64,000 nt of DNA from Corynebacterium afermentans subsp. lipophilum (GTDB lineage Bacteria; Actinomycetota; Actinomycetes; Mycobacteriales; Mycobacteriaceae). The notes beneath the pieces were generated by a model. The model was not told the DNA's origin, did no database searches, and saw nothing but the letters and a program-made list of their open reading frames with translations. Below, one piece after another: positions 1 through 8,999 of this stretch. The position numbers and the translations under genes were made by a program. Numbering within the stretch: position 1 is the first letter of the stretch; every line of letters begins with the position of its first letter. The DNA is taken from assembly GCF_030408375.1 (NCBI RefSeq), contig NZ_CP046530.1, positions 1,674,001 to 1,738,000 on the forward strand, in the 5' to 3' direction.

Positions 1-1849
1 TAAAATCGCTGGCCTTAGCGTCAAGAACGTAGCCAAAGTCGAATGTTCCAAGGTGGGCGCCTCGCTTGCCTCGCTCCATATCCGCGGGCAACGCTTTGAC
101 ATTTGGATTCATGTATTCCGCACTTAGCTCATTGTGCACCGCAGTGAATGCGGAATGGTATAGCATCCGAGACGGGTGTTGGAATCCCCGAAGAATTTCT
201 CCAGATGTCAGTGAACGGTCGTGGGTACGTGTGAACGATAGCGGGATGTCCGAGCAACACCCAATCTTCTTCCCAGTAGCTTTTTGCAATCGAAGCGTGA
301 ATTCTTCGTCAGCCCCGCGGTTCACCTCATGCCAGCCGCCCAAAGCCCGGGCATCCTCCGTACGCAGCAACAGAGAAGACATATTGTTCTGTGCGAACTC
401 GGGGCGCCGGTTAATTCGAGTGAATCTGAGATCCTCCGTCACTCGGGCGTGTTTAGATGTAGTGCCTACCAGGTCGGGGTTTTCTATGAGGTGCCCAACC
501 TGTGAAGCGATCTTTTGAGGGTGGGACCAATCGTCGTCATCATGAACAGTGAAGTACTCCCCTTTAGCTAGACGAAGCCCGGCATTCCTGGCTGCGTAGG
601 CGCCACCGTTCTCTTCTAAGAGCACCAACTTCGCAATCGGGTAATCCGCGACGATCTCTTTTAATGCAGAGATGTTTTCGTCGCTGGAGCCATCATCAAC
701 TACAAGGATCTCAAGGTTCTCCCACGATTGAGAGACGAGAGAATTCAGTGCAGTCCTAATACGCGAAGCGCCTTCATAAGTAGGCATAATAACGCTCACC
801 AACGACTGGGAATGCGCCTCTACACGTAACTTCAAAGACTCCGCTTGAAGCTGATCAAGGTCAGTCGTGTCGCACTGTCCAAAGGTGACCTGGCTAAGAC
901 CGTTAGTTCGAAAGACCTCGTTGACTGGCTCTAGCCACTCGCTTGCTCGTCCGTGAACGCCAGCAAACTGGTTCGCTAAAGTAAAATGATACTGCACCGA
1001 GTTGCTCCTATTGAGCCCCAGCGCTTCGAGAATGTAAGCTGCGGTCTCCCAGTCGCCGCACTCGCCTACAATCTCCGACAAGAGGAGTCGATCCTCTCGG
1101 GATAGCTTGTTCTCTCCAAACACAGCTGCTACAACAACGAGAATTGTCCGCGCATCGTCTAGGTCAGATTCGGTCAACCTCTGGTTGCCTAAGACTTGCG
1201 CCAGGGCAAGAAGGACATCCGCGTCCCAGCTTTTAACCGTTTCAAAATCTGTGAGGCCATCTTCCCTCAATCGCCGCAGAATCGAAATCAGTTGCTCGTA
1301 CGAATAGAAGTATCCAGAGGCCGCACGCGCAAAAGAATTGCGTACGCGCTGGCTTTTTACTTTTAGCGCAAAGCGTGAGGCAGACTTTGGATCTCTATTA
1401 ATCGCTCGCGCGACTGCCACTTCTCTATCGTTCTCAGACATCATCGGCGATCGCAGTGGCGGTGCAGCCGATGAAGTTTCCCGGACTGGCGCTTCCTTCT
1501 TTGCGGGCGCAGCCTTTTCTCGACCGGAACTCTTCGGACTTTCCTGAGGCGTCACCGGACGTTTTTGCTCCGCAGTCCTTGTGCTTGCTTCAGAAAGGAT
1601 AACGCTGTTTAGCTCACTCTGTTCCTCTATAAGCTTCCGGACTTTTTCAAACTGCCGGTTAGTAGCTGCCCGCGTGCTCACCAAGTATCGGTGAATGACT
1701 GCCGTAATAAAAATCAGTATCAGCAACGCAGCAGATAGGAAGAGAAGCGTACCTGTTAGTTTCCCAAACGCTGCCAAGACACTCGCAGAAAGGGCGAATA
1801 CGACACCAACAAGCGTAATCAGCTGAGTCCGGCCAAATTTTTTGAACAA
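1..1849 (-). CDS. membrane-anchored family 2 glycosyltransferase (C-terminus beyond window)
   Basis: Translation of the minus strand is open from about 1858 to the window edge, so at least 616 residues are present and the C-terminus is cut off. Two hydrophobic stretches lie near the N-terminus (LITLVGVVFALSASVLAAF and TLLFLSAALLILIFITAVI), followed by a charged, proline-rich linker and a helical region. A GT-A domain then begins at VSVIMPTYEGASRIRTALNS, with the DDGSSDENI and EYFTVHDDDDWSHPQKI motifs of family 2 glycosyltransferases. I chose the TTG at 1849 because AAAGGG lies 8 bases upstream; an in-frame GTG at 1858 is the alternative. It is the last gene seen of the glycan operon and probably adds sugars at the cytoplasmic membrane. 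The sugar specificity cannot be read. Confidence 0.85.
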   Translation of the reverse strand, partial: MFKKFGRTQLITLVGVVFALSASVLAAFGKLTGTLLFLSAALLILIFITAVIHRYLVSTRAATNRQFEKVRKLIEEQSELNSVILSEASTRTAEQKRPVTPQESPKSSGREKAAPAKKEAPVRETSSAAPPLRSPMMSENDREVAVARAINRDPKSASRFALKVKSQRVRNSFARAASGYFYSYEQLISILRRLREDGLTDFETVKSWDADVLLALAQVLGNQRLTESDLDDARTILVVVAAVFGENKLSREDRLLLSEIVGECGDWETAAYILEALGLNRSNSVQYHFTLANQFAGVHGRASEWLEPVNEVFRTNGLSQVTFGQCDTTDLDQLQAESLKLRVEAHSQSLVSVIMPTYEGASRIRTALNSLVSQSWENLEILVVDDGSSDENISALKEIVADYPIAKLVLLEENGGAYAARNAGLRLAKGEYFTVHDDDDWSHPQKIASQVGHLIENPDLVGTTSKHARVTEDLRFTRINRRPEFAQNNMSSLLLRTEDARALGGWHEVNRGADEEFTLRLQKATGKKIGCCSDIPLSFTRTHDRSLTSGEILRGFQHPSRMLYHSAFTAVHNELSAEYMNPNVKALPADMERGKRGAHLGTFDFGYVLDAKASDF

Positions 1850-1867
1850 TTCTCGCACCCTTTAAAG

Positions 1868-3046
1868 TTAATATCGCTCTAAAACAGCTTCAACTTCTTC
1901 AGCTCCGTTGCTCAATCCAGCATCGAACAACGCACGGGAAATCGTCACACGAATATCCTTCTTTCCTAACTCAATTACAGAGGTTTCGATTTCATTCACG
2001 GTGGTTGCAATCATGCCAAGGCCCTTATCGGCCATTCCCTTCGCTCTTCGCACTTGGTCATCGGTCTTTGTATGAAGATTAGGAACAAATATCGCCGGCA
2101 ACTCTGATACGACGCTCTCTTGTACGGAGTTGTAGCCCGCAGCAAGAATTGCGGCGTCGAAAGCTTTAAGGTATTTGAGGACTGGATATGCGCTAAACGT
2201 CAGCACATCATGTCGCTCTAATTCGAAGTCCTTTTTTAAAGGGTTTGCAACTAGAACTGGTTCCCATTCCGCGCCCAGTCCCCGAACAGCAGCGATCGCA
2301 GAGGCTTTCAAATGGTTAGTGTCGTTCAAAACACCGGCACCAACCTGCACTAAGAAGAGTCGCTTATCTTGTGGTAGGCCCAACTGGCGCCGAGCCTCGA
2401 CTCGATCTAGCAACTCATCTCGCCCAAGAAGCGTTACCGGATTCACATAGCAGGGTTCCAATGCTCCCTGCCTGTCCCCTTCGGGCTCCCGACAGCCGTA
2501 GTCACGAGGCACTACGATTCCATCGACGTAACTCTCGGGATTCTGCCGTTGCACGCTTTTTCTTAGCACGTTGGGCTGCCAACAGCCTCTCTGCAGCCAT
2601 ATAAGTGGCACACCCGCCTGACGTGCCACAGCGGTAACGCCCCGGTAAACATAGGTACCGTCGAAAATGATTATATCCGGCCGGAACCCCTTAATTACCG
2701 CTCCCAAATGAGCTTTCATCAAAGGGTTCCAAACCGCCCCATCGATCCCAATATCGCCATAGGAAGGGAAATAGACAATCTCCTTTGAGCTCTTGCCTAA
2801 CACGTGATAGGCGCTCGAAAGTGTATATATAAGACTCTGCCCATTTAGGAAGCGGGAGATCGCCGCGAGGCGAGTTAGATGCCCCAAACCGGCGCCATTA
2901 CTACTAATCAACAGCACTCGACGATCTGAGGAATAGTGTTCTCCCTGACTGTTCTGCTCAACGCGCCGAGTCATCTCCCTAAAGTCAGCTTCGCTAACCT
3001 TTCCTCTCGTTGCGTGGAGACGGGATCGTATCTTTGACCATCTCAA
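1868..3046 (-). CDS. GT-B glycosyltransferase, MurG/GT28-like
   Basis: A 392-residue protein with the MurG-type N-terminal glycine loop (SSNGAGLGHLTRL, about residues 48-60) and a C-terminal nucleotide-sugar site (AAGYNSVQESVVSELPAIFV, then KTDDQVRRA). No membrane segment is obvious. It probably transfers a sugar from a UDP donor onto the glycan or lipid carrier built by this cluster. The first codon is TTG at 3046; an ATG at 2974 in a GGGAGATG context is an alternative that would still keep the glycine loop. It lies 47 bases after the exporter ATPase and 18 bases before the family 2 glycosyltransferase, so it looks co-transcribed with both. Acceptor and donor are unknown. Confidence 0.8.
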   Translation of the reverse strand: MRWSKIRSRLHATRGKVSEADFREMTRRVEQNSQGEHYSSDRRVLLISSNGAGLGHLTRLAAISRFLNGQSLIYTLSSAYHVLGKSSKEIVYFPSYGDIGIDGAVWNPLMKAHLGAVIKGFRPDIIIFDGTYVYRGVTAVARQAGVPLIWLQRGCWQPNVLRKSVQRQNPESYVDGIVVPRDYGCREPEGDRQGALEPCYVNPVTLLGRDELLDRVEARRQLGLPQDKRLFLVQVGAGVLNDTNHLKASAIAAVRGLGAEWEPVLVANPLKKDFELERHDVLTFSAYPVLKYLKAFDAAILAAGYNSVQESVVSELPAIFVPNLHTKTDDQVRRAKGMADKGLGMIATTVNEIETSVIELGKKDIRVTISRALFDAGLSNGAEEVEAVLERY

Positions 3047-3093
3047 AGGACAACCTCACTTTCTTACGCAGAATGTCTAATACGCGTAGTTTC

Positions 3094-3915
3094 TCAGCTG
3101 CTGCTACCAAAAGTGTGAACTTCGGGTTGCCCAAATTCTGCGATAGTGCGATCCATCAAAGCGTCCGCCTCGTCGATTCGCTTTCGCGCCCGCAGCTTGT
3201 TCCACTTCTCGTAGATTGGTGCAATTTCTCCGACAGCGCCGTCTGCCACCATTACCCCACTGTTGATCCAAATAACTCGGTCGCATTGTTTCCGAATCGT
3301 AGAGGCTGAGTGGGAAACGACTATTACAGTTCCGCTATCACCGAGAAAATTTGCCATCCGCTCCCGAGCCTTTATCGCGAAAGTGGAGTCACCCGTGGAA
3401 AGAGCCTCATCGACCATCAAGATCTCAGAGGCTGTCTCGGTTGCAATTGCAAACTTTAATCGTGCCTTCATTCCTGAAGAGTAGGTCTTGAGTGGTCTGT
3501 CGAAAGCTTCGCCTAGCTCTGTCCATTCACCAATATCCTCCGCGCGGCGCCTGCTTTCCTGCCTAGTCATTCCCTGAGCTAATAATCCTAGGCGGGCATT
3601 GACCCTCCCGGTTAGGTCCCCTTGCAGTGCAGCAGAAACACTGAGCAGCGAAGGCGTAGACGAGACAAAAACTTCGCCGAAAGTTGCCGCAATCTGCCCA
3701 GACAAAATGGACAATAGGGAAGATTTGCCCGACCCATTTCTACCTAATATCCCGACGGATTCACCGCGGCGGATGACGAAGCTCACGCCCTTAAGGGCCT
3801 CAACGTCTACACCTTTTCCAAAGAACGGCAGCAGATACGCTGAACCGCTATTACTCAGCCTATAAGTCAGACCAACACCATCGGCCACAATCACCGGCCT
3901 ATCTGAGAGTTGCAT
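3094..3915 (-). CDS. polysaccharide ABC exporter ATPase, Wzt/TagH-like
   Basis: A 273-residue ATPase with Walker A GRNGSGKSS, signature YSSGMKARL, Walker B EILMVDEAL and switch histidine VVSHS. The conserved pattern VNARLGLLAQGMT matches the Wzt/TagH group, which powers export of lipid-linked glycans. The long C-terminal glycan-binding domain of some Wzt proteins is absent, as in the mycobacterial galactan exporter ATPase of similar length. Its start overlaps the permease gene by 17 bases, with GGAAGG upstream. Family and neighbours argue for export of the island glycan; this could be a paralogue of the core galactan exporter, whose usual partner glfT1 is not here. Confidence 0.9.
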   Translation of the reverse strand: MQLSDRPVIVADGVGLTYRLSNSGSAYLLPFFGKGVDVEALKGVSFVIRRGESVGILGRNGSGKSSLLSILSGQIAATFGEVFVSSTPSLLSVSAALQGDLTGRVNARLGLLAQGMTRQESRRRAEDIGEWTELGEAFDRPLKTYSSGMKARLKFAIATETASEILMVDEALSTGDSTFAIKARERMANFLGDSGTVIVVSHSASTIRKQCDRVIWINSGVMVADGAVGEIAPIYEKWNKLRARKRIDEADALMDRTIAEFGQPEVHTFGSSS

Positions 3916-4753
3916 ATCGACCTTCCGCTGCCCAGAAATATAAGAATCCTAGAATGGTCAAGCCGAAGCTCCAACCAGCCATATATAGCCATGTGAAACT
4001 AGTCGGGATCGTACCGTCGAGGACGGACACCCTTACTGCGGTGAGAAACTGATGCACCGGGTTGAGTTTCATTAGCAATTCGAGCGTGGGGTGATTCACA
4101 AATCTCTCGATGGAGAAAAACACGCCAGATAGGAAGAATAGGCCACGATTTACGAGACTCACCAAAGACTTTAAATCCGGCACAAAGGCACAAGCGCGGG
4201 CAACAACAAAGCTGCAGCCGAGACAGAAGAACTGCGCCAGAATATATACTGGGACAACCATAATCACAGTCCAGTGAACGGGCTGGTCCAATTGCCACAG
4301 GATTGCGAGCACAATCGCTACTATTGCGGGTACGATCCCGTCGATCGCGTTTTTCAATGTTTCGCCAATGACAACCGCACCGCGCGGAAAGTTAAACGAC
4401 GACATCATCGCGCGAGATCTTCTAACCAGATTTCCTCCCGAAGTAATTCCTCGAGTGGTGATTCGGAAGAAGACAACACCAATTGCTAGGAAGCCTGGAA
4501 AGTTGTCCATGCCTTTCGACACCTGCAAGATCACTCCGAAGATGAAGCCGTAAAAGGCAGTCTGTAAGAGAGGATCTAGCAGCACCCAGATGCGCCCCAG
4601 AAATGTATCTCGACCATTTCTATTCGCGCTGGTTCGGGCGTTTAGCAGCGTGAAATTTCTGGTGCGCCAAATATCTCGGAGGTACTCTCCGATTGGTGGC
4701 CGAGACTGGAGACGCTTCAATCCACTTATGTTGACGTGAATAGTTTCACTCAC
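3899..4753 (-). CDS. polysaccharide ABC exporter permease, Wzm/TagG-like
   Basis: An ABC-2 type permease of 284 residues from the GTG at 4753. It shows about six hydrophobic segments, including LDPLLQTAFYGFIFGVIL, IVPAIVAIVLAIL, VIMVVPVYILAQFFCLGC and a final FGLTILGFLYFWAAE. The sequence RIWVLLDPLLQTAFYGFIFG is typical of the Wzm/TagG/RfbD family. The frame is open to a TTG at 4816 just after the upstream gene; I prefer GTG 4753 because GGAG precedes it and the length then fits the family, but the start is uncertain. It forms the membrane channel partner of the overlapping ATPase. Confidence 0.88.
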   Translation of the reverse strand: MSETIHVNISGLKRLQSRPPIGEYLRDIWRTRNFTLLNARTSANRNGRDTFLGRIWVLLDPLLQTAFYGFIFGVILQVSKGMDNFPGFLAIGVVFFRITTRGITSGGNLVRRSRAMMSSFNFPRGAVVIGETLKNAIDGIVPAIVAIVLAILWQLDQPVHWTVIMVVPVYILAQFFCLGCSFVVARACAFVPDLKSLVSLVNRGLFFLSGVFFSIERFVNHPTLELLMKLNPVHQFLTAVRVSVLDGTIPTSFTWLYMAGWSFGLTILGFLYFWAAEGRYATLR

Positions 4754-4822
4754 AATACTCCAGCCTTTTGCCAATCGAGATCGCAGAATGCGACCGCTTC
4801 TACGATCGCACTCCAACTCGTG

Positions 4823-6103
4823 TTAGAGACGATGAGCCTGATCGCCCTCAGTAATACCCACAGTGTCGAAGAACATATCTGCCCTATTGACAAGGTCTTC
4901 GATGTCGTAGTCAGCATGAGGCTGCAACAGAATTACGATGTCCGCTTCTTCGACCGCGCTATTTAGGTCATCAACCCTGCCGAGTTTGATCTCGTCATCA
5001 TTCGGATCGTCAGAGACGTTCCACGTTTCGACGAATGGGTCATGGTAATGCAGGTCAGCGCCAAGAGACAACAGCCTCTGAGCGACTGGAACCGCCGGAG
5101 ACTGTCGCTGGTCAGCGATATTCGGCTTGTACGTGATACCCAATAGCAGCACATTCGAACTGTTTAGCGATTTCTTTTCGGTGTTAAGCAGACGCACGGC
5201 ACGATCGACTACGTACGTAGGCATCGAGTTATTGATTTCTTGCGCAAGCTCGACGAACCTGAACGGGTAACCGAGCTCCTTACGCACCTCATACGAGAGG
5301 TAGTTGGGGTCAATCGGGATGCAGTGCCCACCGACTCCCGGCCCGGGATTGAAACGCATGAATCCGAACGGCTTAGTGGACGCGCCGCGGATTACCTCCC
5401 AAATGTTAATGCCGAGCTCATTGCAGAACTGCGCCATTTCATTAACGAGAGCGATGTTGACGTGACGGAAGGTGTTTTCCAGTAGCTTTGCCGTCTCAGC
5501 TTCCTTGGTTCCTTCAATGTCAACGACGGTGTCGATGAAGCTTCCGTAGAACTCTTTCGCCTTTGCACTGGATTCCGCATCCAATCCACCCACTAACTTC
5601 GGGGTATTCACAATGCCGAATTTCTTGGAGCCCGGGTCAACACGCTCCGGGCTATAAGCGACGTGGAAGTCTTTGCCCGCAACGAATTTTGAGTGCCCCT
5701 CCAGCAAGGGGATGCAGACATTATCGGTAGTACCAGGGTAAGTGGTGGACTCGAGAATGTAGGTGCTGCCTTTGCGCAGGTGCCGACCGACAGTGGATGT
5801 AGCAGCTTCGACCGCTCGCAGGTCGGGTGAGCCAGCGTCTCCCAGCGGCGTAGGAACGCAAACGACTACAACCTGGCTATTCGCAATGCAGGTCGGGTCC
5901 ACAGTGGCTTCGTAGCCGAGGGAGATCATTTCGGCGATCTCGTCGTCAGACAGGTCGTCGACGTGAGACTTGCCATTGTTGAGGGCTTCAACGGTCTTCG
6001 CGTTGGTGTCCAAGCCCCAGATCTTCCAACCCGCCTTTGCTGCTGCTTGTGCGAGAGGCAGGCCAACGTAGCCCTGTCCCACAATCGTCGCTGTTCTTTC
6101 CAC
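4823..6103 (-). CDS. UDP-N-acetylglucosamine 6-dehydrogenase-type nucleotide-sugar dehydrogenase
   Basis: A 426-residue UDP-glucose/GDP-mannose dehydrogenase family protein. The N-terminal NAD site is VGQGYVGLPLAQAAAKAG; the catalytic cysteine sits in GPGVGGHCIPIDPNYLSY (about residues 250-267). The FGFMRFNPGPGVGGHCIPID pattern is closest to the WbpA/TviB branch that oxidises UDP-GlcNAc (or UDP-GalNAc) to the uronic acid. GTG 6103 has a strong GGGAGGA site. It follows wecC after a 110-base gap holding a possible own promoter (TATAGT near 6185). Together with WecC it would give the cluster two different uronic acid sugar nucleotides. Substrate is inferred from family, not proved. Confidence 0.88.
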   Translation of the reverse strand: MERTATIVGQGYVGLPLAQAAAKAGWKIWGLDTNAKTVEALNNGKSHVDDLSDDEIAEMISLGYEATVDPTCIANSQVVVVCVPTPLGDAGSPDLRAVEAATSTVGRHLRKGSTYILESTTYPGTTDNVCIPLLEGHSKFVAGKDFHVAYSPERVDPGSKKFGIVNTPKLVGGLDAESSAKAKEFYGSFIDTVVDIEGTKEAETAKLLENTFRHVNIALVNEMAQFCNELGINIWEVIRGASTKPFGFMRFNPGPGVGGHCIPIDPNYLSYEVRKELGYPFRFVELAQEINNSMPTYVVDRAVRLLNTEKKSLNSSNVLLLGITYKPNIADQRQSPAVPVAQRLLSLGADLHYHDPFVETWNVSDDPNDDEIKLGRVDDLNSAVEEADIVILLQPHADYDIEDLVNRADMFFDTVGITEGDQAHRL

Positions 6104-6213
6104 AATTCCTCCCAGTCGGGTTGATCATTTACCGTCGGTGATCTCGAGCGAGCCGCAGCCTATCCGTAGATCAATGCATTAACTATACGTTTTACTCGTG
6201 GGGTCACGCACAT

Positions 6214-7464
6214 TTAGAACATATTCCGGGTATCCACAACGATTGCTTCCCCGAAATCTGCAGTCCTGATTGACCTAAAGTCATCGTGTGCAACGAGCCC
6301 AACAACAACATCGAAGTCCTGGAAAACACCGGGGACCTCGGCACTGAACCGCACGTTTGTAGCTGCTCTCAAACAATCCGGAAGCTCAGCCGCCATCGGA
6401 TCAACCACGAGAATCTGACTGCTAGGTAGTTCCCGCGCAAGCGCTGAAACAACTTTGACGGCGGGAGACTCCCTGACATCGTCGACGTTTTCTTTAAACG
6501 TGATTCCGAGCACAAGTATTGAAACGACAGCGTCGGGTTCAATGGCGCCAACGACGCGGCTTACGACCTGCCCGGGCTTCGCATCATTGACCATCCTCGC
6601 TGCCTCAATCACCGGAGTAGAGGACGCCGAAGCGGCCGCCAAGAACCACGGATCAACTGCGATACAGTGCCCGCCAACTCCCGGGCCAGGTTTCAAAATG
6701 TTCACACGGGGGTGTTGATTTGCCAGAGAAATCACCTCCCATGCATCGGTCCCCAAATCCCGAGATATAGTTTCGAGTTCATTTGCAAACGCGATGTTGA
6801 TATCGCGGAAAGTGTTCTCTGCAAGTTTTGTAATTTCTGCAGTTGTCGCATCCGTAAGATGAATCGTTCCGCGGCAGAACGATTCATACAACGCGTTTGC
6901 CCGCTCAGCAGCTGCCCCCGTAAGTCCGCCTACAATCCGGTCATTCTCGGTAATTTCGAAAAGTATATTACCTGGTAAAACCCGCTCGGGGCAGTAAGCG
7001 AATTGGATAGAATCACTTTCAATTTGACTGCTGAGATCAGGACGAGCCTCAAGAACCCAACTTCGGACCTTCTGAGTCGTGCCAGGTGGACAGGTTGATT
7101 CAATCACGATCAGCTCATCGCCTTGCAGGCGTCTACTAACGTTCTCGATCGCTGAATTCAAATACGCCAAATCGACATTCTTGTCCCCATCAATCGGCGT
7201 TGGTACCGCCACGATGAAGCAGTTCGCCTCAGGGAGCGTCTCCGCGACTGTGAGGGAGCTGGCTTCAAGTACTTCTTGAAGTGCTGTATCCAGGCCTTTT
7301 TCCTTAAACGGCGCCCGCCCGCCGAGAATGACTTGACGTTTTTCATCATCGATCTCGTAGCCGACAACGTTCCCAGTAGCTTTCGCCAACACAACCGCTG
7401 TTGGCAAGCCGATATAACCGAGCCCGACGACGCAAACGGAAGCTCGGCTGTTTCCTTCACTCAC
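6214..7464 (-). CDS. wecC: UDP-N-acetyl-D-mannosamine dehydrogenase
   Basis: Oxidises UDP-ManNAc at C6 to UDP-ManNAcA using two NAD+. NAD site VCVVGLGYIGLPTAVVLA is at the N-terminus; the catalytic cysteine lies in GPGVGGHCIAVDPWFLA, and AVPTPIDGDKNVDLAYL and CPERVLPGN are WecC-like. The GTG at 7464 overlaps the stop of the upstream glycosyltransferase by 4 bases (GTGA) and gives a 416-residue protein; longer readings to 7536 would run into the neighbouring gene. With wecB in the same strand and cluster, the UDP-GlcNAc to UDP-ManNAc to UDP-ManNAcA route is complete. It is a distant paralogue of the dehydrogenase at 4823-6103, not a recent duplicate. Confidence 0.92.
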   Translation of the reverse strand: MSEGNSRASVCVVGLGYIGLPTAVVLAKATGNVVGYEIDDEKRQVILGGRAPFKEKGLDTALQEVLEASSLTVAETLPEANCFIVAVPTPIDGDKNVDLAYLNSAIENVSRRLQGDELIVIESTCPPGTTQKVRSWVLEARPDLSSQIESDSIQFAYCPERVLPGNILFEITENDRIVGGLTGAAAERANALYESFCRGTIHLTDATTAEITKLAENTFRDINIAFANELETISRDLGTDAWEVISLANQHPRVNILKPGPGVGGHCIAVDPWFLAAASASSTPVIEAARMVNDAKPGQVVSRVVGAIEPDAVVSILVLGITFKENVDDVRESPAVKVVSALARELPSSQILVVDPMAAELPDCLRAATNVRFSAEVPGVFQDFDVVVGLVAHDDFRSIRTADFGEAIVVDTRNMF

Positions 7465-8996
7465 AGTGACTCGCTTTCTAAGTCGCCCGCGACCTCTTGG
7501 TAGAAGGCCACAATATTCGCTGCATTTTTCGGCCAAGTCCTATTTCGGGCCCAAGCCCTCGCATTGGAAGGATCTTCGCCAGTTGCTCGGCAATCTATTA
7601 TGACACTTGCCAGTTCTTTGGGGTTATCCGCTGCAAAATATGTTGCGTGACCACCAGTCACCTCCCTGAGCGCCGGTAGGTCCGAGGTGACGACTGGAAT
7701 ACCCAAGGCTAACGCTGCTAGCGGTTTGATCGGTGTCACTGTTCTACAGACCGGTAAGTCCTTCCGCGGGACAACAAAGACATCCAAGGCCCGGTACCAC
7801 TGAAGTGCTTGTGCTTGAGGCTGTCTTCCCGCAAAGCGGACGCGGGAAGACACACCCAAGTTTTTCGCCACCTGTTTCAACCGGTTGAGATCTTCCCCAT
7901 CACCGACGATCAGAGCCTGGTACGTGATCGGAAGCAGAGGGAGAGCGCGGATCAGAGTCTCTAAACCCTCGTAGTGGACCACCGATGTGACAGTACCGAT
8001 TGTTGTCTTCTCCGGGTCCACCCCGGCTCGTTGCTTAGCTTCCTGCGCTGACAACCCATAGGAGAAAACTGATTCCTCCACTGCGTTGGGAGCAACTAAT
8101 ATTTTCTCCGGTTCGACTCCTCGCGTAATGAGATCGTCACGGGCGATTTCGCTCAGCACTACCACCCCAGCTGCGCGCTTAGCTGCCTCGAGTTCTTTTT
8201 CCCGCCAACGCCGGTAATGCTCCGATCCTTCAGAACGAAGCTCTCCGCTCTTAGTTGGAGCAGAAAGCCAGGTTTTTTCGATCTCACCCCGCATCTCGTA
8301 AATCCATGGCAGACCTGTATCCCGTGCAGCTCGAGATACGACTACTGCGTTAGGAAAACCAGTGGTCGTATGAAGAATCATGGGATTGGCTTGGTTTGCT
8401 CGTTTCTGGATTCCGCGAGCACTGCGTCGAATGTATCGCGTCACAGTCGTAGGTTGAACAGCTGCAACATCCCGGAAGTAGTCGACCCCATCAATGCGGT
8501 TCTGCATTCGAAATACCGGTTGGCCGATCTCAGCGGGATAGTTCAAACGCGTTTGAGCGGCGACTGGAAAACCTGTTTGCACTATTGCGCTCAGAAGCGC
8601 ATGTGTGCGCTTGGAGTAGCCGGAGTTCGTGTATGGCAGTGAGTTACCACAGACATATAGCACCCCATTTTTACGGTGCCGACTCCTCGTTGCAGCGTTA
8701 TCAACTGTCTGCTGAATCGGAGCGGCAAACCATGCCAATCGTTGCCGGCATCGAATTCGAACTAGCAGATTCTTCCATGTTTCCAGAGGTCGCAATACAA
8801 AAAGGTTCGCTTTCTGAATTGCTAGAGAGTACTCGCCTAAGTCCTCCAGCCGTTCGGCCTCGGTCAGGTGTGCATGACAGTGATTTCTAAACCCCAGTTT
8901 TCGACGCACCTTTGAAGCAAGTTCACGAGGGTCCAGTAAGACCTGCTGGCCGATATATGTCGCAAAGGCGCTTAAAGCACGTAGGGAACTTAGCAT
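7461..8996 (-). CDS. GT4 family glycosyltransferase
   Basis: A 511-residue GT-B enzyme. The N-terminal domain begins after a basic leader and includes GVLYVCGNSLPYTNSGYSKR; the C-terminal Rossmann domain has ILVAPNAVEE, IGTVTSVVHYEGLETLIRAL, ALIVGDGEDL and ALDVFVVPRKD, followed by PIKPLAALALGIPVVTSDLP, the GT4 donor-site pattern with an unusual acidic-residue context. The start is ATG 8996 with GGGAGG spaced 8 bases; that site overlaps the stop of the preceding glycosyltransferase. Acts in the cytoplasm on the growing glycan; donor unknown. Confidence 0.87.
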   Translation of the reverse strand: MLSSLRALSAFATYIGQQVLLDPRELASKVRRKLGFRNHCHAHLTEAERLEDLGEYSLAIQKANLFVLRPLETWKNLLVRIRCRQRLAWFAAPIQQTVDNAATRSRHRKNGVLYVCGNSLPYTNSGYSKRTHALLSAIVQTGFPVAAQTRLNYPAEIGQPVFRMQNRIDGVDYFRDVAAVQPTTVTRYIRRSARGIQKRANQANPMILHTTTGFPNAVVVSRAARDTGLPWIYEMRGEIEKTWLSAPTKSGELRSEGSEHYRRWREKELEAAKRAAGVVVLSEIARDDLITRGVEPEKILVAPNAVEESVFSYGLSAQEAKQRAGVDPEKTTIGTVTSVVHYEGLETLIRALPLLPITYQALIVGDGEDLNRLKQVAKNLGVSSRVRFAGRQPQAQALQWYRALDVFVVPRKDLPVCRTVTPIKPLAALALGIPVVTSDLPALREVTGGHATYFAADNPKELASVIIDCRATGEDPSNARAWARNRTWPKNAANIVAFYQEVAGDLESESL

Positions 8997-8999
8997 CTC